This document shows positions 24,336 to 32,232 of a DNA stretch of 64,000 nt, piece after piece; the stretch's first letter is position 1, and the number at the start of each line of letters is the position of its first letter. Origin of the DNA: Saccharibacillus sacchari DSM 19268. Lineage in GTDB: Bacteria; Bacillota; Bacilli; Paenibacillales; Paenibacillaceae. The notes beneath the pieces are model-generated. The model did not search any database and was not told where the DNA came from. It saw only the letters and a list, made by a program, of their open reading frames with translations. The translations under genes and the position numbers were made by a program. Location of the stretch: positions 4,040,600 to 4,104,599 of the forward strand of contig NZ_KK073875.1 in the NCBI RefSeq assembly GCF_000585395.1, in the 5' to 3' direction.

Positions 24336-25259
24336 TTAGATTTCCCGTAAATAAACTTCATGAATCCGATGGTCGCGTCCTTTTCTCAAGATCAGATCAG
24401 CCCGTTGACGCGTGGGTAAAATGTTTTCGTTCAAGTTCAGCAGATTGATGCTCTCCCAGATCTGCGAAGCTCGCTCGACCGCTTCCTGTTTATTCAGGTC
24501 CGCATAACGATGGAAGTAAGACAACGGTTCGCGGAACGCCGTCTGTTGCAGGAGCAGGAAACGATCGATATACCAACTGCGAATATCTTCGGCATCAGCG
24601 TCGATATACAGCGAAAAGTCGAAATAATCGCTCACGAACACCGGCTGTCTTTTGCTGACTTGAAGTACGTTAATCCCTTCCACGATCAGAATATCCGGAT
24701 TATCGATCACTTCGAACTCATCCGGCAGCACGTCATACGTAATATGCGAATACAGCGGAGCTTGAACATTGCGCTCACCGTCTCTGACTTTGCTTAAGAA
24801 ATCGATCAATTGCTTGGTATCGTAGCTCTCCGGGAACCCTTTCCGAGCCATAAGCCCCTTCTCTTCCAATACACGGGTCGGATAAAGGAAACCGTCCGTC
24901 GTCACCAGGTCCACCTTCGGGTGATGTTCCCAGCGGGATAAAAGGGTTTTGAGCAAGCGCGCCACCGTACTTTTACCTACGGCCACGCTTCCGGCAATCC
25001 CGATAATAAAAGGCTTGTTTACCGGTTCACAACCCAAAAACGCACTGGTAACCTCTCGCAAATACTGTGCCGCCCTGACCTTCAAATTAATCAGACGGGT
25101 CAACGGAATATAGATATCCTCTGCTTCACGCAGCGAAATTTTGTCGTTCAGTCCTTTAATTTTCTCCAACTCTTGCTCGGATAGCAGCAGCGGAGTCCGA
25201 CTTCGCAATGCGGCCCATCTGGCTCGATCGAATTCTTTGAAATTTCCATACGCATTCAT
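24336..25259 (-). CDS. coaA: Pantothenate kinase type I
   Basis: The enzyme phosphorylates pantothenate with ATP in the first step of coenzyme A synthesis. The P-loop GSVAVGKS is at 90-97, followed by [12 protein letters not shown] and later VEGINVLQ, the typical PanK-I motifs; 307 residues is close to family length. I use the ATG at 25259 (MNAYGNF); a TTG two codons and a GTG six codons upstream are alternatives, since the ribosome site is not distinctive. The carboxypeptidase gene follows after 22 bases, so the two are probably cotranscribed. Confidence 0.93.
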   Translation of the reverse strand: MNAYGNFKEFDRARWAALRSRTPLLLSEQELEKIKGLNDKISLREAEDIYIPLTRLINLKVRAAQYLREVTSAFLGCEPVNKPFIIGIAGSVAVGKSTVARLLKTLLSRWEHHPKVDLVTTDGFLYPTRVLEEKGLMARKGFPESYDTKQLIDFLSKVRDGERNVQAPLYSHITYDVLPDEFEVIDNPDILIVEGINVLQVSKRQPVFVSDYFDFSLYIDADAEDIRSWYIDRFLLLQQTAFREPLSYFHRYADLNKQEAVERASQIWESINLLNLNENILPTRQRADLILRKGRDHRIHEVYLREI

Positions 25260-25397
25260 ATTCAACCGATCCCTCACTCCGACATAGTACCTTCAGTCTA
25301 GCAAATTACATCCGTTTTGAACACGCATTTGACTTTGTTTTGAAAAAAGGCGCAATCTTCGATCGTTTCCTCCACGGTAAATACGGTAAACGTTGTT

Positions 25398-25438
25398 AAA
25401 ACAAAAACAGCTTCCGGCCTTAGGGCTCGGAGGCTGTT
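25398..25438 (-). terminator. Intrinsic terminator after the 66-residue gene
   Basis: ACAGCCTCCGAGCC pairs with GGCCGGAAGCTGT around a short loop and is followed by TTTTTGTTTT on the minus strand, 3 bases after the stop codon at 25442. Confidence 0.82.
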
Positions 25439-25441
25439 GGT

Positions 25442-25642
25442 CTAACTGGAAACTTTGAATACATGCTTGTGCCGCGGGTAGCTGACGCCTTTGATCCATA
25501 CGCTGAAATCGGTATACTGCTGCACGGTACCGCCTTCGTCCACTTCCGACTCGTCGATCGCGTCAATCACGAAGATCGGCACTTGCATCAGGGCAGCCGC
25601 GAAAAATTCTTCGTTGCTGATTAGTTCTCTGTACGTTTTCAT
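25442..25642 (-). CDS. Small hypothetical protein (66 aa)
   Basis: No family is recognised. The ATG at 25642 is preceded by AAGGAG with 9 bases spacing, which argues for a real gene. The product MKTYRELISNEEFFAAALMQ-VPIFVIDAIDESEVDEGG continues to a C-terminal YPRHKHVFKVSS; it looks like a compact alpha/beta protein with an acidic middle. It stands alone between glnA and coaA and has its own terminator. Confidence 0.7.
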   Translation of the reverse strand: MKTYRELISNEEFFAAALMQVPIFVIDAIDESEVDEGGTVQQYTDFSVWIKGVSYPRHKHVFKVSS

Positions 25643-25779
25643 ATGAAGACTCTCCTTAACATGGAAAAATCGACTTCGCATCAGGATCGCGCGAGCCGAT
25701 TCTTGAGTTGTTTCCATTCTAGCAAGGCAGGAAATAAACGTCCAGATGAATTATTATTTTAATGGATATCGTTATTCGC

Positions 25780-25815
25780 AAAAAAGAAAATCCTCGGCGC
25801 TTAGAGCACCGAGGA
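25780..25815 (-). terminator. Intrinsic terminator after glnA
   Basis: ATTCCTCGG pairs with CCGAGGAT around an 11-base loop, followed by TTTTCTTTTTTGCG on the minus strand, directly behind the glnA stop. Confidence 0.88.
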
Positions 25816-25824
25816 ATCTGATTT

Positions 25825-27153
25825 CTAGTAAAGCGTCATGTACTGATCGCGTTCCCATTGGTGGACTTGCGTGCGGTACATGTCCCACTCGATTTCTTTC
25901 AACTCGTAGAAGTGCGTCAGAGCGTGTTCGCCCATTGCTTGTACCACGACTTCGTCGCGGATCAGTTCGTTGAGGGCCTCCTTCAGATCGGCCGGAAGGC
26001 TCGGGATGCCTTCTTCGATCCGCTCTTCTTCGGACATCACATAGATGTTGCGATCGATCGGAGCCGGGAGTTTGAGCTCTCTTTTGATCCCGTCGAGACC
26101 GGATTTCAGCATAACCGCGAGTGCCAGGTAAGGGTTCGCCGCCGGGTCCGGATTACGAACTTCGATCCGGGTGCTCAGGCCGCGCGATGCCGGAATACGG
26201 ATCATCGGGCTGCGGTTGCTTGCGGACCATGCCACGTAACAAGGAGCTTCGTAGCCAGGCACAAGACGCTTGTAAGAGTTTACGGTCGGGTTGGTTACCG
26301 CTGCAAACGCACGAGCATGCTTGAGGATACCTGCCATATAATGACGAGCTGTCTCACTCAGACCGAGCGCATCGCTCTCGTCGTAGAAGGCGTTCTCGTT
26401 ACCGCGGAACAGCGATTGGTGACAGTGCATGCCGGAACCGTTCATGCCGAACAGTGGTTTTGGCATGAACGTCGCGTGCAGGCCGTGTTGGCGAGCGATC
26501 GTTTTAACGACCAGCTTGAACGTCTGGATCTGGTCGGCTGCTTTCATCGCATTTTCGTATTTGAAGTCGATCTCGTGTTGTCCCGGCGCTACTTCGTGGT
26601 GGGACGCTTCGATCTCGAAGCCCATTTCTTCCAGCGTGATGACGATCTCGCGGCGACAGTTCTCGCCCAGATCGGTAGGGGCCAAGTCGAAGTATCCGCC
26701 TTGGTCGTTCAGTTCGTCAGTTGGATTGCCATTTTCGTCTGTACGGAACAAGAAGAATTCCGGCTCCGGTCCTACGTTCATTGCACTGAAGCCCATTTCT
26801 TCCGCTTCTTCCAGTGCACGACGCAGAACAGCGCGAGGGTCGCCCGCGAACGGCTTGCCGTCCGGCATATAAATATCGCAGATCAGACGCGCAACGCGGT
26901 TTTCCGTCACCCAAGGGAAGATTACCCAAGTGTCGAGGTCCGGGTACAGGTACATATCGGATTCTTCGATCCGCACGTAGCCTTCGATAGAAGAGCCGTC
27001 GAACATCATTTTATTATCCAGCGCTTTAACCAACTGGCTGACCGGAATTTCAACGTTTTTGATCGATCCAAGCAAGTCGGTGAACTGAAGACGAATAAAA
27101 CGAACGTTTTCTTCCTTGGCGATGCGCAAAATATCCTCTTTAGTGTAACTCAA
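25825..27153 (-). CDS. glnA: Glutamine synthetase type I
   Basis: The enzyme makes glutamine from glutamate, ammonia and ATP and, in Bacillales, also controls GlnR and TnrA. Hallmarks: [20 protein letters not shown] (metal and substrate), [29 protein letters not shown] arginine region and [10 protein letters not shown]. It has 442 residues, as for the GSI-alpha group without an adenylylation tyrosine context. The start is a TTG at 27153 with AGGAGAGG 5 bases upstream. It follows glnR after 176 bases, the conserved glnRA order. Confidence 0.97.
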   Translation of the reverse strand: MSYTKEDILRIAKEENVRFIRLQFTDLLGSIKNVEIPVSQLVKALDNKMMFDGSSIEGYVRIEESDMYLYPDLDTWVIFPWVTENRVARLICDIYMPDGKPFAGDPRAVLRRALEEAEEMGFSAMNVGPEPEFFLFRTDENGNPTDELNDQGGYFDLAPTDLGENCRREIVITLEEMGFEIEASHHEVAPGQHEIDFKYENAMKAADQIQTFKLVVKTIARQHGLHATFMPKPLFGMNGSGMHCHQSLFRGNENAFYDESDALGLSETARHYMAGILKHARAFAAVTNPTVNSYKRLVPGYEAPCYVAWSASNRSPMIRIPASRGLSTRIEVRNPDPAANPYLALAVMLKSGLDGIKRELKLPAPIDRNIYVMSEEERIEEGIPSLPADLKEALNELIRDEVVVQAMGEHALTHFYELKEIEWDMYRTQVHQWERDQYMTLY

Positions 27154-27329
27154 GATACCCTCTCCTCTTCATGTCTTTTCTTCATCATCGGAGGTCGCAT
27201 TTACAACCTGATGAGCTGACCGTTTGTAATAATTCGCTAAGACTAAGAAAATCCCTGCCATGGTTCGAAAAGAATCGTTACGATACTCAGCAAAGTGAAG
27301 GCATAACCTCACAGGAAACCCATCTCTTC

Positions 27330-27743
27330 TTACTTTCTATTAAAGAATCGGGAAAGTTCGCCTTGAATCAGCGAGACTTGACCCGGCTTCTTGCCGGAAA
27401 CCAGTTGCTGCTTAAGCATGCGGTGAAGCTGCGAGTCGGAAAGCTCCTTGCGCTTCTCTTCGGTCGCGGCGTTCAGAACCGTAGCTTCTTCGGACTCCTT
27501 CGTGACAGGGTTCATCACTTGTTTGATGCCAGCAATGTTTACGCCTTTTTCAATCAATGCTTTAATCTCCAACAAACGTTCTACATCGTTAAAGGAGAAC
27601 AAACGCTGATTGCCCGATGTACGTGCCGGAACAATCAAACTATGCTGCTCATAATAGCGGATCTGCCGTGCGGACAAGTCAGTCAGTTTCATTACGATGC
27701 CTATAGGGAATAAGGCCATATTTCTGCGAATATCGTCGCCCAT
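27330..27743 (-). CDS. glnR: GlnR, MerR-family nitrogen regulator
   Basis: This repressor of glutamine synthetase and other nitrogen genes is active when nitrogen is plentiful. The start MGDDIRRNMALFPIGIVMKL and the helix-turn-helix SARQIRYYEQHSLIVPAR match GlnR closely, and the C-terminal tail (to FFNRK) is the region that senses glutamine synthetase. I start at 27743 to align with GlnR proteins, giving 137 residues; an upstream extension in frame has no homologous sequence. A good promoter and a GlnR box lie at 27873-27923. Confidence 0.95.
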   Translation of the reverse strand: MGDDIRRNMALFPIGIVMKLTDLSARQIRYYEQHSLIVPARTSGNQRLFSFNDVERLLEIKALIEKGVNIAGIKQVMNPVTKESEEATVLNAATEEKRKELSDSQLHRMLKQQLVSGKKPGQVSLIQGELSRFFNRK

Positions 27744-27872
27744 GGATTCATCAACCTTCCAGTGTACTATTCTAGGTTCCAACCCGAAAGCTGCCTTAAT
27801 CCCGGATGCCTGGGCGCATAGCACCCTGTCATTCAGTATGGTTGTTTGGGGTGAAACCTTATTCTCTCTCTT

Positions 27873-27901
27873 ATTGTACATAACCTGATAGGAAGCGTCA
27901 A
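27873..27901 (-). promoter_or_regulatory. Sigma-A promoter of glnRA
   Basis: On the minus strand TTGACG and TACAAT are separated by 17 bases. The GlnR start codon lies about 130 bases downstream, leaving a leader of roughly 120 bases. Confidence 0.8.
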
Positions 27902-27906
27902 TGATG

Positions 27907-27923
27907 TGTTAGATTAACTCACA
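27907..27923. promoter_or_regulatory. GlnR/TnrA-type operator
   Basis: TGTTAGATTAACTCACA matches the TGTNA-N7-TNACA consensus exactly. It sits 5 bases upstream of the -35 of the glnRA promoter and overlaps the stop codon of the ynbB gene (27919). Confidence 0.82.
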
Positions 27924-29172
27924 GTAAATTGCGATCAAAAAGTGTCTGCAACGCATTAAGCACCCCATATTTCACATGCGAATAGGTTAACCCGCCCTGC
28001 AAATATCCGATGTAAGGCTCGCGAATCGGTGCATCTGCAGACAATTCCAGGCTTCCGCCTTGAATAAAGGTCCCCGCAGCCATAATAACCGGATTCTCGT
28101 AACCCGGCATATCCCAAGGCTCGGGCACTACATGGCTATCGACCGCAGCCGCCAACTGCACGCCTTGCACGAAAGCAATCAACTGCTCGGCGCGCTCGAA
28201 CACGATCGCTTGAATCAGGTCCGTGCGCGGCGCATTCCAGGCCGGACTGCTTGCAAATCCCGCCAAATCAAACATGGCAGCCGCGAAAATACTGCCTTTT
28301 ACCGCTTGTCCGACAATGGTCGGCGCCATGTAAAGGCCTTGATAGATCCCGCGCGTTGTTCCCAACATAGCCCCTACTTCAGCGCCGATGCCCGGGGCCG
28401 TCAAACGATAAGCCGCCAGCTCAACCAGGTCTTTGCGTCCGCAAATATAACCCCCGGTTTCTGCCAAGCCCCCGCCTGGATTTTTGATCAAAGAACCTGC
28501 CATGAGGTCTACGCCGACTTCGGTCGGTTCTATTTTTTCCGTAAATTCACCATAGCAGTTGTCTACAAATACAATAGCGTCAGGAGACAATTCCTTCACG
28601 CGACGTGTCATGGCTCCGATCTCTTCTACCGTAAAAGGAGAACGCCAAGAATAACCGCGCGAACGCTGAATGCCGATCACGCGAGTATTGGGCGTTATTT
28701 GACGCTCCACCTCCGTCCAGTCAATATCTCCGTTTTCCAGTAGTGCCGCTTCGCCATACCCAATACCAAAGTCAGCCAGCGAACCCGTGCCGTCGCCTTT
28801 TTTACCAATTACTTTATGCAGGGTATCGTACGGAGTTCCCGTGATATACAAGAGCTCGTCGCCCGGACGAAGCACACCGAACAGAGCGGTAGAAATGGTA
28901 TGCGTTCCCGAGGCGAAGTGGGGACGCACAAGAGCCGCTTCCGCGCCGAATACTTTGGCATAAAGTTCATCCAGCACTTCGCGTCCGCGATCGTTATAGG
29001 CGTAACCCGTCGAGGGATTAAAATGATAATCGCTCACTTTGCACTCCCGGAAAGCCTCGATAACCTTCCATTGGTTATGTTCGACAATCGCGTCCACCCC
29101 GTCAAAACGAGGGCGTACAAGTCTTTCCGCTTCTTCTTTCCATTGTTCGATCCGCGTATCAAATGTTTTCAT
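27919..29172 (-). CDS. ynbB: YnbB-like PLP enzyme (methionine gamma-lyase family, 'aluminium resistance' type)
   Basis: This predicted pyridoxal-phosphate enzyme is of the Cys/Met lyase fold (Met_gamma_lyase family). FASGTHTISTALFGVLRPGDELLYI in the cofactor region, FVDNCYGEF for the PLP-binding Asp, and AGSLIKNPGGG with the Schiff-base lysine are visible. Length 417 matches the family; substrate not established. Gene order hflX-ynbB-glnR-glnA is the same as in Bacillus. Confidence 0.9.
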   Translation of the reverse strand: MKTFDTRIEQWKEEAERLVRPRFDGVDAIVEHNQWKVIEAFRECKVSDYHFNPSTGYAYNDRGREVLDELYAKVFGAEAALVRPHFASGTHTISTALFGVLRPGDELLYITGTPYDTLHKVIGKKGDGTGSLADFGIGYGEAALLENGDIDWTEVERQITPNTRVIGIQRSRGYSWRSPFTVEEIGAMTRRVKELSPDAIVFVDNCYGEFTEKIEPTEVGVDLMAGSLIKNPGGGLAETGGYICGRKDLVELAAYRLTAPGIGAEVGAMLGTTRGIYQGLYMAPTIVGQAVKGSIFAAAMFDLAGFASSPAWNAPRTDLIQAIVFERAEQLIAFVQGVQLAAAVDSHVVPEPWDMPGYENPVIMAAGTFIQGGSLELSADAPIREPYIGYLQGGLTYSHVKYGVLNALQTLFDRNLL

Positions 29173-29336
29173 CGTTTCTCGATCCGTCCTTCATAGTCAA
29201 TTCAAATTGGAGTCCTCAAGTTACCGAGTCGCGACATGCTCTTAACCTTATATGTCAGACCTAAGTCTAACACTTCACAGAATTAACGCGTCACACCCGT
29301 GTGAGATTACGTTTGCCGCAAACTCGGAAGTCATAC

Positions 29337-29387
29337 AGAGGGCGAACCCGCTTACCGTCCATACGACGGATATGCAAAGTTCGCCTC
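29337..29387 (-). other. Nested hairpin downstream of hflX
   Basis: GGCGAAC at 29341-29347 pairs with GTTCGCC at 29379-29385, and inside it CCGTC pairs with GACGG around a five-base loop. No T run follows, so it is not a typical terminator. It lies between the hflX and ynbB genes, 20 bases after the hflX stop. Confidence 0.4.
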
Positions 29388-29405
29388 GGCATCACTTTAT
29401 AACGT

Positions 29406-30689
29406 TCAAATTTTATACTCTTCCAGTAGATACGCGTACTTTTCTGCTTCTCCCTTGTGCAAACGCACCTCGTAAACGATATGTTCCTCATCGAATTCCT
29501 GCGAGATCACTTCTCCGATTTTGTACAACTGAGAAGCCAGATCGCCGCGAGCAGCCGGGACGCGATAAGTGACGGTTCCGCCGGTTAGTTCCTCTTGAAG
29601 ACGATTCAGCAGTTTTTCCAAATCTTTCTCGTCGTAGGCGCTAAGGCGCAGATTCCAATCGTCTTCCGGCAAAAGTTCCAATTGTTCCGGCGTGCAAAGA
29701 TCCTTTTTGTTGTAAATCTGAATCTGAGGCTTATCGACTGCTCCCAGTTCTTGCAGCAGTTGATCGACAACCTTCATCTGATCTTTCAACATCGCCGAGG
29801 AAGCGTCTACAACATGCAACACGAGATTGGCTTCGTTAACCTCTTCGAGCGTCGCTCGGAATGCGGCAATCAGATGGTGAGGCAGATTCTGAATAAAACC
29901 AACGGTATCCGTCAGCACGATCTCTCTGCCGCCCGGCAGTTCCAAAGTTCTCGACGTCGGATCGAGCGTGGCAAAAAGCTGATTTTGCACGTAAACGTCC
30001 GCGTTCGTCAACTGGCGGAGCAGCGTCGATTTGCCTGCATTCGTGTATCCGACCAAAGCGACCTGAACCGTTCCGCTCTTTATGCGACGCTGACGCTGCT
30101 GCGCACGATGTTTCTCGACTTCCGCGATTTGGCGCTTCAATTCGTCGATTCGCCCGCGAATATGACGACGGTCCGTCTCCAGCTTGCTTTCGCCCGGACC
30201 GCGCGAGCCAATTCCGCCCCCGAGTCTGGAAAGGTTGCGACCTTGTCCCGCCAATCGCGGCAGTAGATAGCTCAATTGCGCCAATTCAACTTGAATGATG
30301 CCTTCGCGCGTCTTGGCACGTTGCGCGAAAATATCAAGAATCAACTGGGTGCGGTCGATAATTTTCAGATCCAGCTCTTCTTCCAAATTGCGCACTTGCG
30401 CGCCCGAAAGTTCCTGATCGAAGATGGCGGTATTGGCACCCAGCTCATCCGCGATCAGTTTCAATTCCTGAACTTTGCCTTTGCCGATAAACCATCTCGT
30501 ATCTTTCTTTTCCCGGTTCTGCGACATACTGCTGAGCACTTCGACGCCTGCCGTATCAGCCAAAGCGACAAGCTCTTCCAACGAGTAAACCGGATCGATA
30601 CCGGAACGCTTCACCTCATCCGTCACCAGACTCACCAGAATCGCCCGTGAATTTTCCTCGGGAGTTGTATCGTAAGTTGTACTTTGCAT
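29406..30689 (-). CDS. hflX: HflX ribosome-associated GTPase
   Basis: This GTPase binds the 50S subunit and can split stalled or hibernating ribosomes. The N-terminal HflX domain (about 1-205) includes the glycine-rich linker LGGGIGSRGPGESKLE; the GTPase domain begins with G1 GYTNAGKS at 214-221, then DTVGFIQNLPHHL (G3) and NKKDL (G4). 427 residues is normal. An AAGGAGAA site precedes the ATG. Confidence 0.95.
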   Translation of the reverse strand: MQSTTYDTTPEENSRAILVSLVTDEVKRSGIDPVYSLEELVALADTAGVEVLSSMSQNREKKDTRWFIGKGKVQELKLIADELGANTAIFDQELSGAQVRNLEEELDLKIIDRTQLILDIFAQRAKTREGIIQVELAQLSYLLPRLAGQGRNLSRLGGGIGSRGPGESKLETDRRHIRGRIDELKRQIAEVEKHRAQQRQRRIKSGTVQVALVGYTNAGKSTLLRQLTNADVYVQNQLFATLDPTSRTLELPGGREIVLTDTVGFIQNLPHHLIAAFRATLEEVNEANLVLHVVDASSAMLKDQMKVVDQLLQELGAVDKPQIQIYNKKDLCTPEQLELLPEDDWNLRLSAYDEKDLEKLLNRLQEELTGGTVTYRVPAARGDLASQLYKIGEVISQEFDEEHIVYEVRLHKGEAEKYAYLLEEYKI

Positions 30690-30754
30690 GCTTTTGTTCT
30701 CCTTCTATCCGTATGGGGCTTTGCTTCGAAAACCCGGCATCCCATTATCCCCGA

Positions 30755-31438
30755 TTATTTGCCGTCTGACAATCGGGACTTGTCAAACAACCATTTGGTA
30801 AAAGCCAGCATTTCGCGCCCGCGCGTTTGCCAAATATTCAACGCTTCGGTATCGGCCAGTACGAATTGCGGGTCGTCGTAATGTAAAAACTCCGCAATAT
30901 CTTGCGAACGGGCACCATGAAATTTATGCGTGACGATGGTTGCGGTGCGCACGCCTCGTTCCTCCATGATGCGGCGGCTCAATAGCAGATTCTCATAGGT
31001 GCTAGTCGCTTCGTTTTCAAGCCATATATCGGCCTTCGGCACACCGCGTTCGATCAGATATTCAGCCATGCCCTCTGCCTCGGTCAGACGCATTTCGGGA
31101 CTATCCAAGCCTCCGCTGACGATCAGTTTTGGATACTTCCCGCTTGTGTATCCTTCGTAAGCGGCTTCCAATCTCTCCTTCAGCGCAGGGCTTGGCTTGT
31201 TGTCCCAAAGTCGGGCGCCGAGCACGATCGCGACATCCGTAGAGTGTTCCGGCGATAAGGACGTGCCCTGACCGATTCGAACCTGGATATACAACGTCCA
31301 CAGCGCGAATAACAGGACCCCTGATAATAAAACGATTCCTACGCGCTTTTTCCACCGCCCGCCGCGCTTCGACTTCCGTTCCGGAATATGCACCGGTCCG
31401 GCATGTCGAAACGCGGTTGTACGTTCTTCTTCTGCCAC
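30755..31438 (-). CDS. YdcF/SanA-like DUF218 membrane-anchored protein
   Basis: The protein has one N-terminal hydrophobic helix (about residues 32-48) and then a DUF218 domain with VAIVLGARLWDNKPSPALKERL, LIVSGGLDSP, ESTYENLLLS-like EATSTYENLLLSRRIM and TIVTHKFHGARS. YdcF and SanA relatives are linked to envelope integrity and vancomycin tolerance; the chemistry is not established. At 227 residues it is of family length. It may share a transcript with the DUF402 gene 37 bases upstream. Confidence 0.85.
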   Translation of the reverse strand: MAEEERTTAFRHAGPVHIPERKSKRGGRWKKRVGIVLLSGVLLFALWTLYIQVRIGQGTSLSPEHSTDVAIVLGARLWDNKPSPALKERLEAAYEGYTSGKYPKLIVSGGLDSPEMRLTEAEGMAEYLIERGVPKADIWLENEATSTYENLLLSRRIMEERGVRTATIVTHKFHGARSQDIAEFLHYDDPQFVLADTEALNIWQTRGREMLAFTKWLFDKSRLSDGK

Positions 31439-31475
31439 TTTCTAAATTCCCCTCTCCTTTGGATGAAGGCTAAAA

Positions 31476-32027
31476 TTAGACCTTCAAAGCGGAAGCCGGG
31501 AACAGCCGTCTGCGATGCTCGATCGAAAGTCTGAAGTAAGGAAAGGCATGGGCATCGATCATTCGCAGCAAGCCATGGGCCGTTTTGGTAGCTAGTGCAT
31601 AATCCGCTTCCGTAATGACCCCTCGTCGCAATGCATCATCCAATTCGTCTTCGTCAAGCAAAAATACGGTTCCGTCCCCCAATACCACGATATCCAGGTA
31701 CAGGTCGTCGAACCAGGGAACGCCTTGATCCGTCACGCCCTGCGATTTGCAGATATCAATGTACCATTCTACCACTTCCCTTTTTTCGTTGAACATCGTC
31801 GTTACGATGAAGTGGGCGTCCTTGGGAAAGTATTGCAGCCAAGAATAGCCCTTGTCAGCCACGCAAAACGTAAGTCCCCCGTACGTTTTCATTAGCGGTT
31901 CCTTCAATTTGAGCATGTTGTACAAGGTTACGTAGCCCGTAAAGCGGCGGCTGTCGATATACCGGCACAAGAATCTCCGGTCGGTTACGCGCCGCCAGTT
32001 GGCTCTGTCAGCAAATTTACGTTTCAT
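31476..32027 (-). CDS. DUF402 domain protein
   Basis: The 183-residue protein is of the DUF402 family, whose members include nucleoside tri/diphosphatases and RNA-binding AU-1-like proteins. YIDICKSQGV, WFDDLYLDIVVLGDGTVFLLDEDELDDAL and AHGLLRMID are the conserved core, with acidic residues that could bind magnesium. The first 45 residues are basic, starting MKRKFADRANWRR. No ribosome site is distinctive beyond an AAAGGGTC-type stretch upstream. Confidence 0.8.
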   Translation of the reverse strand: MKRKFADRANWRRVTDRRFLCRYIDSRRFTGYVTLYNMLKLKEPLMKTYGGLTFCVADKGYSWLQYFPKDAHFIVTTMFNEKREVVEWYIDICKSQGVTDQGVPWFDDLYLDIVVLGDGTVFLLDEDELDDALRRGVITEADYALATKTAHGLLRMIDAHAFPYFRLSIEHRRRLFPASALKV

Positions 32028-32143
32028 AGGGAACCGACCCTTTCTCTATTCCATTTGCATCAAGCTTATCACATTCTCAGGTCACTTCACAAAAGAAGTG
32101 ACTTGCTCCTGCCTTTCTATTACCCGTTTTGAGCAAAAATGTA

Positions 32144-32184
32144 CAAAAAAAGCTCCGGAAAGCCGTTTGCGGCTTCCGGAGCTT
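32144..32184 (-). terminator. Intrinsic terminator after the class A PBP gene
   Basis: AAGCTCCGGAAGCC pairs with GGCTTTCCGGAGCTT around a six-base loop, followed by seven T on the minus strand, about 50 bases after the PBP stop codon. Confidence 0.92.
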
Positions 32185-32232
32185 GCTTGATTTGGTCTGC
32201 ATTCGCTAACGAAGAGTATGCAGGAAATGAAG

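Noticed and set aside
25858-27219. Plus-strand open frame of 453 codons opposite glnA
   Set aside because: Antisense to a highly conserved gene; composition bias of glnA keeps the opposite frame open. No family resemblance.
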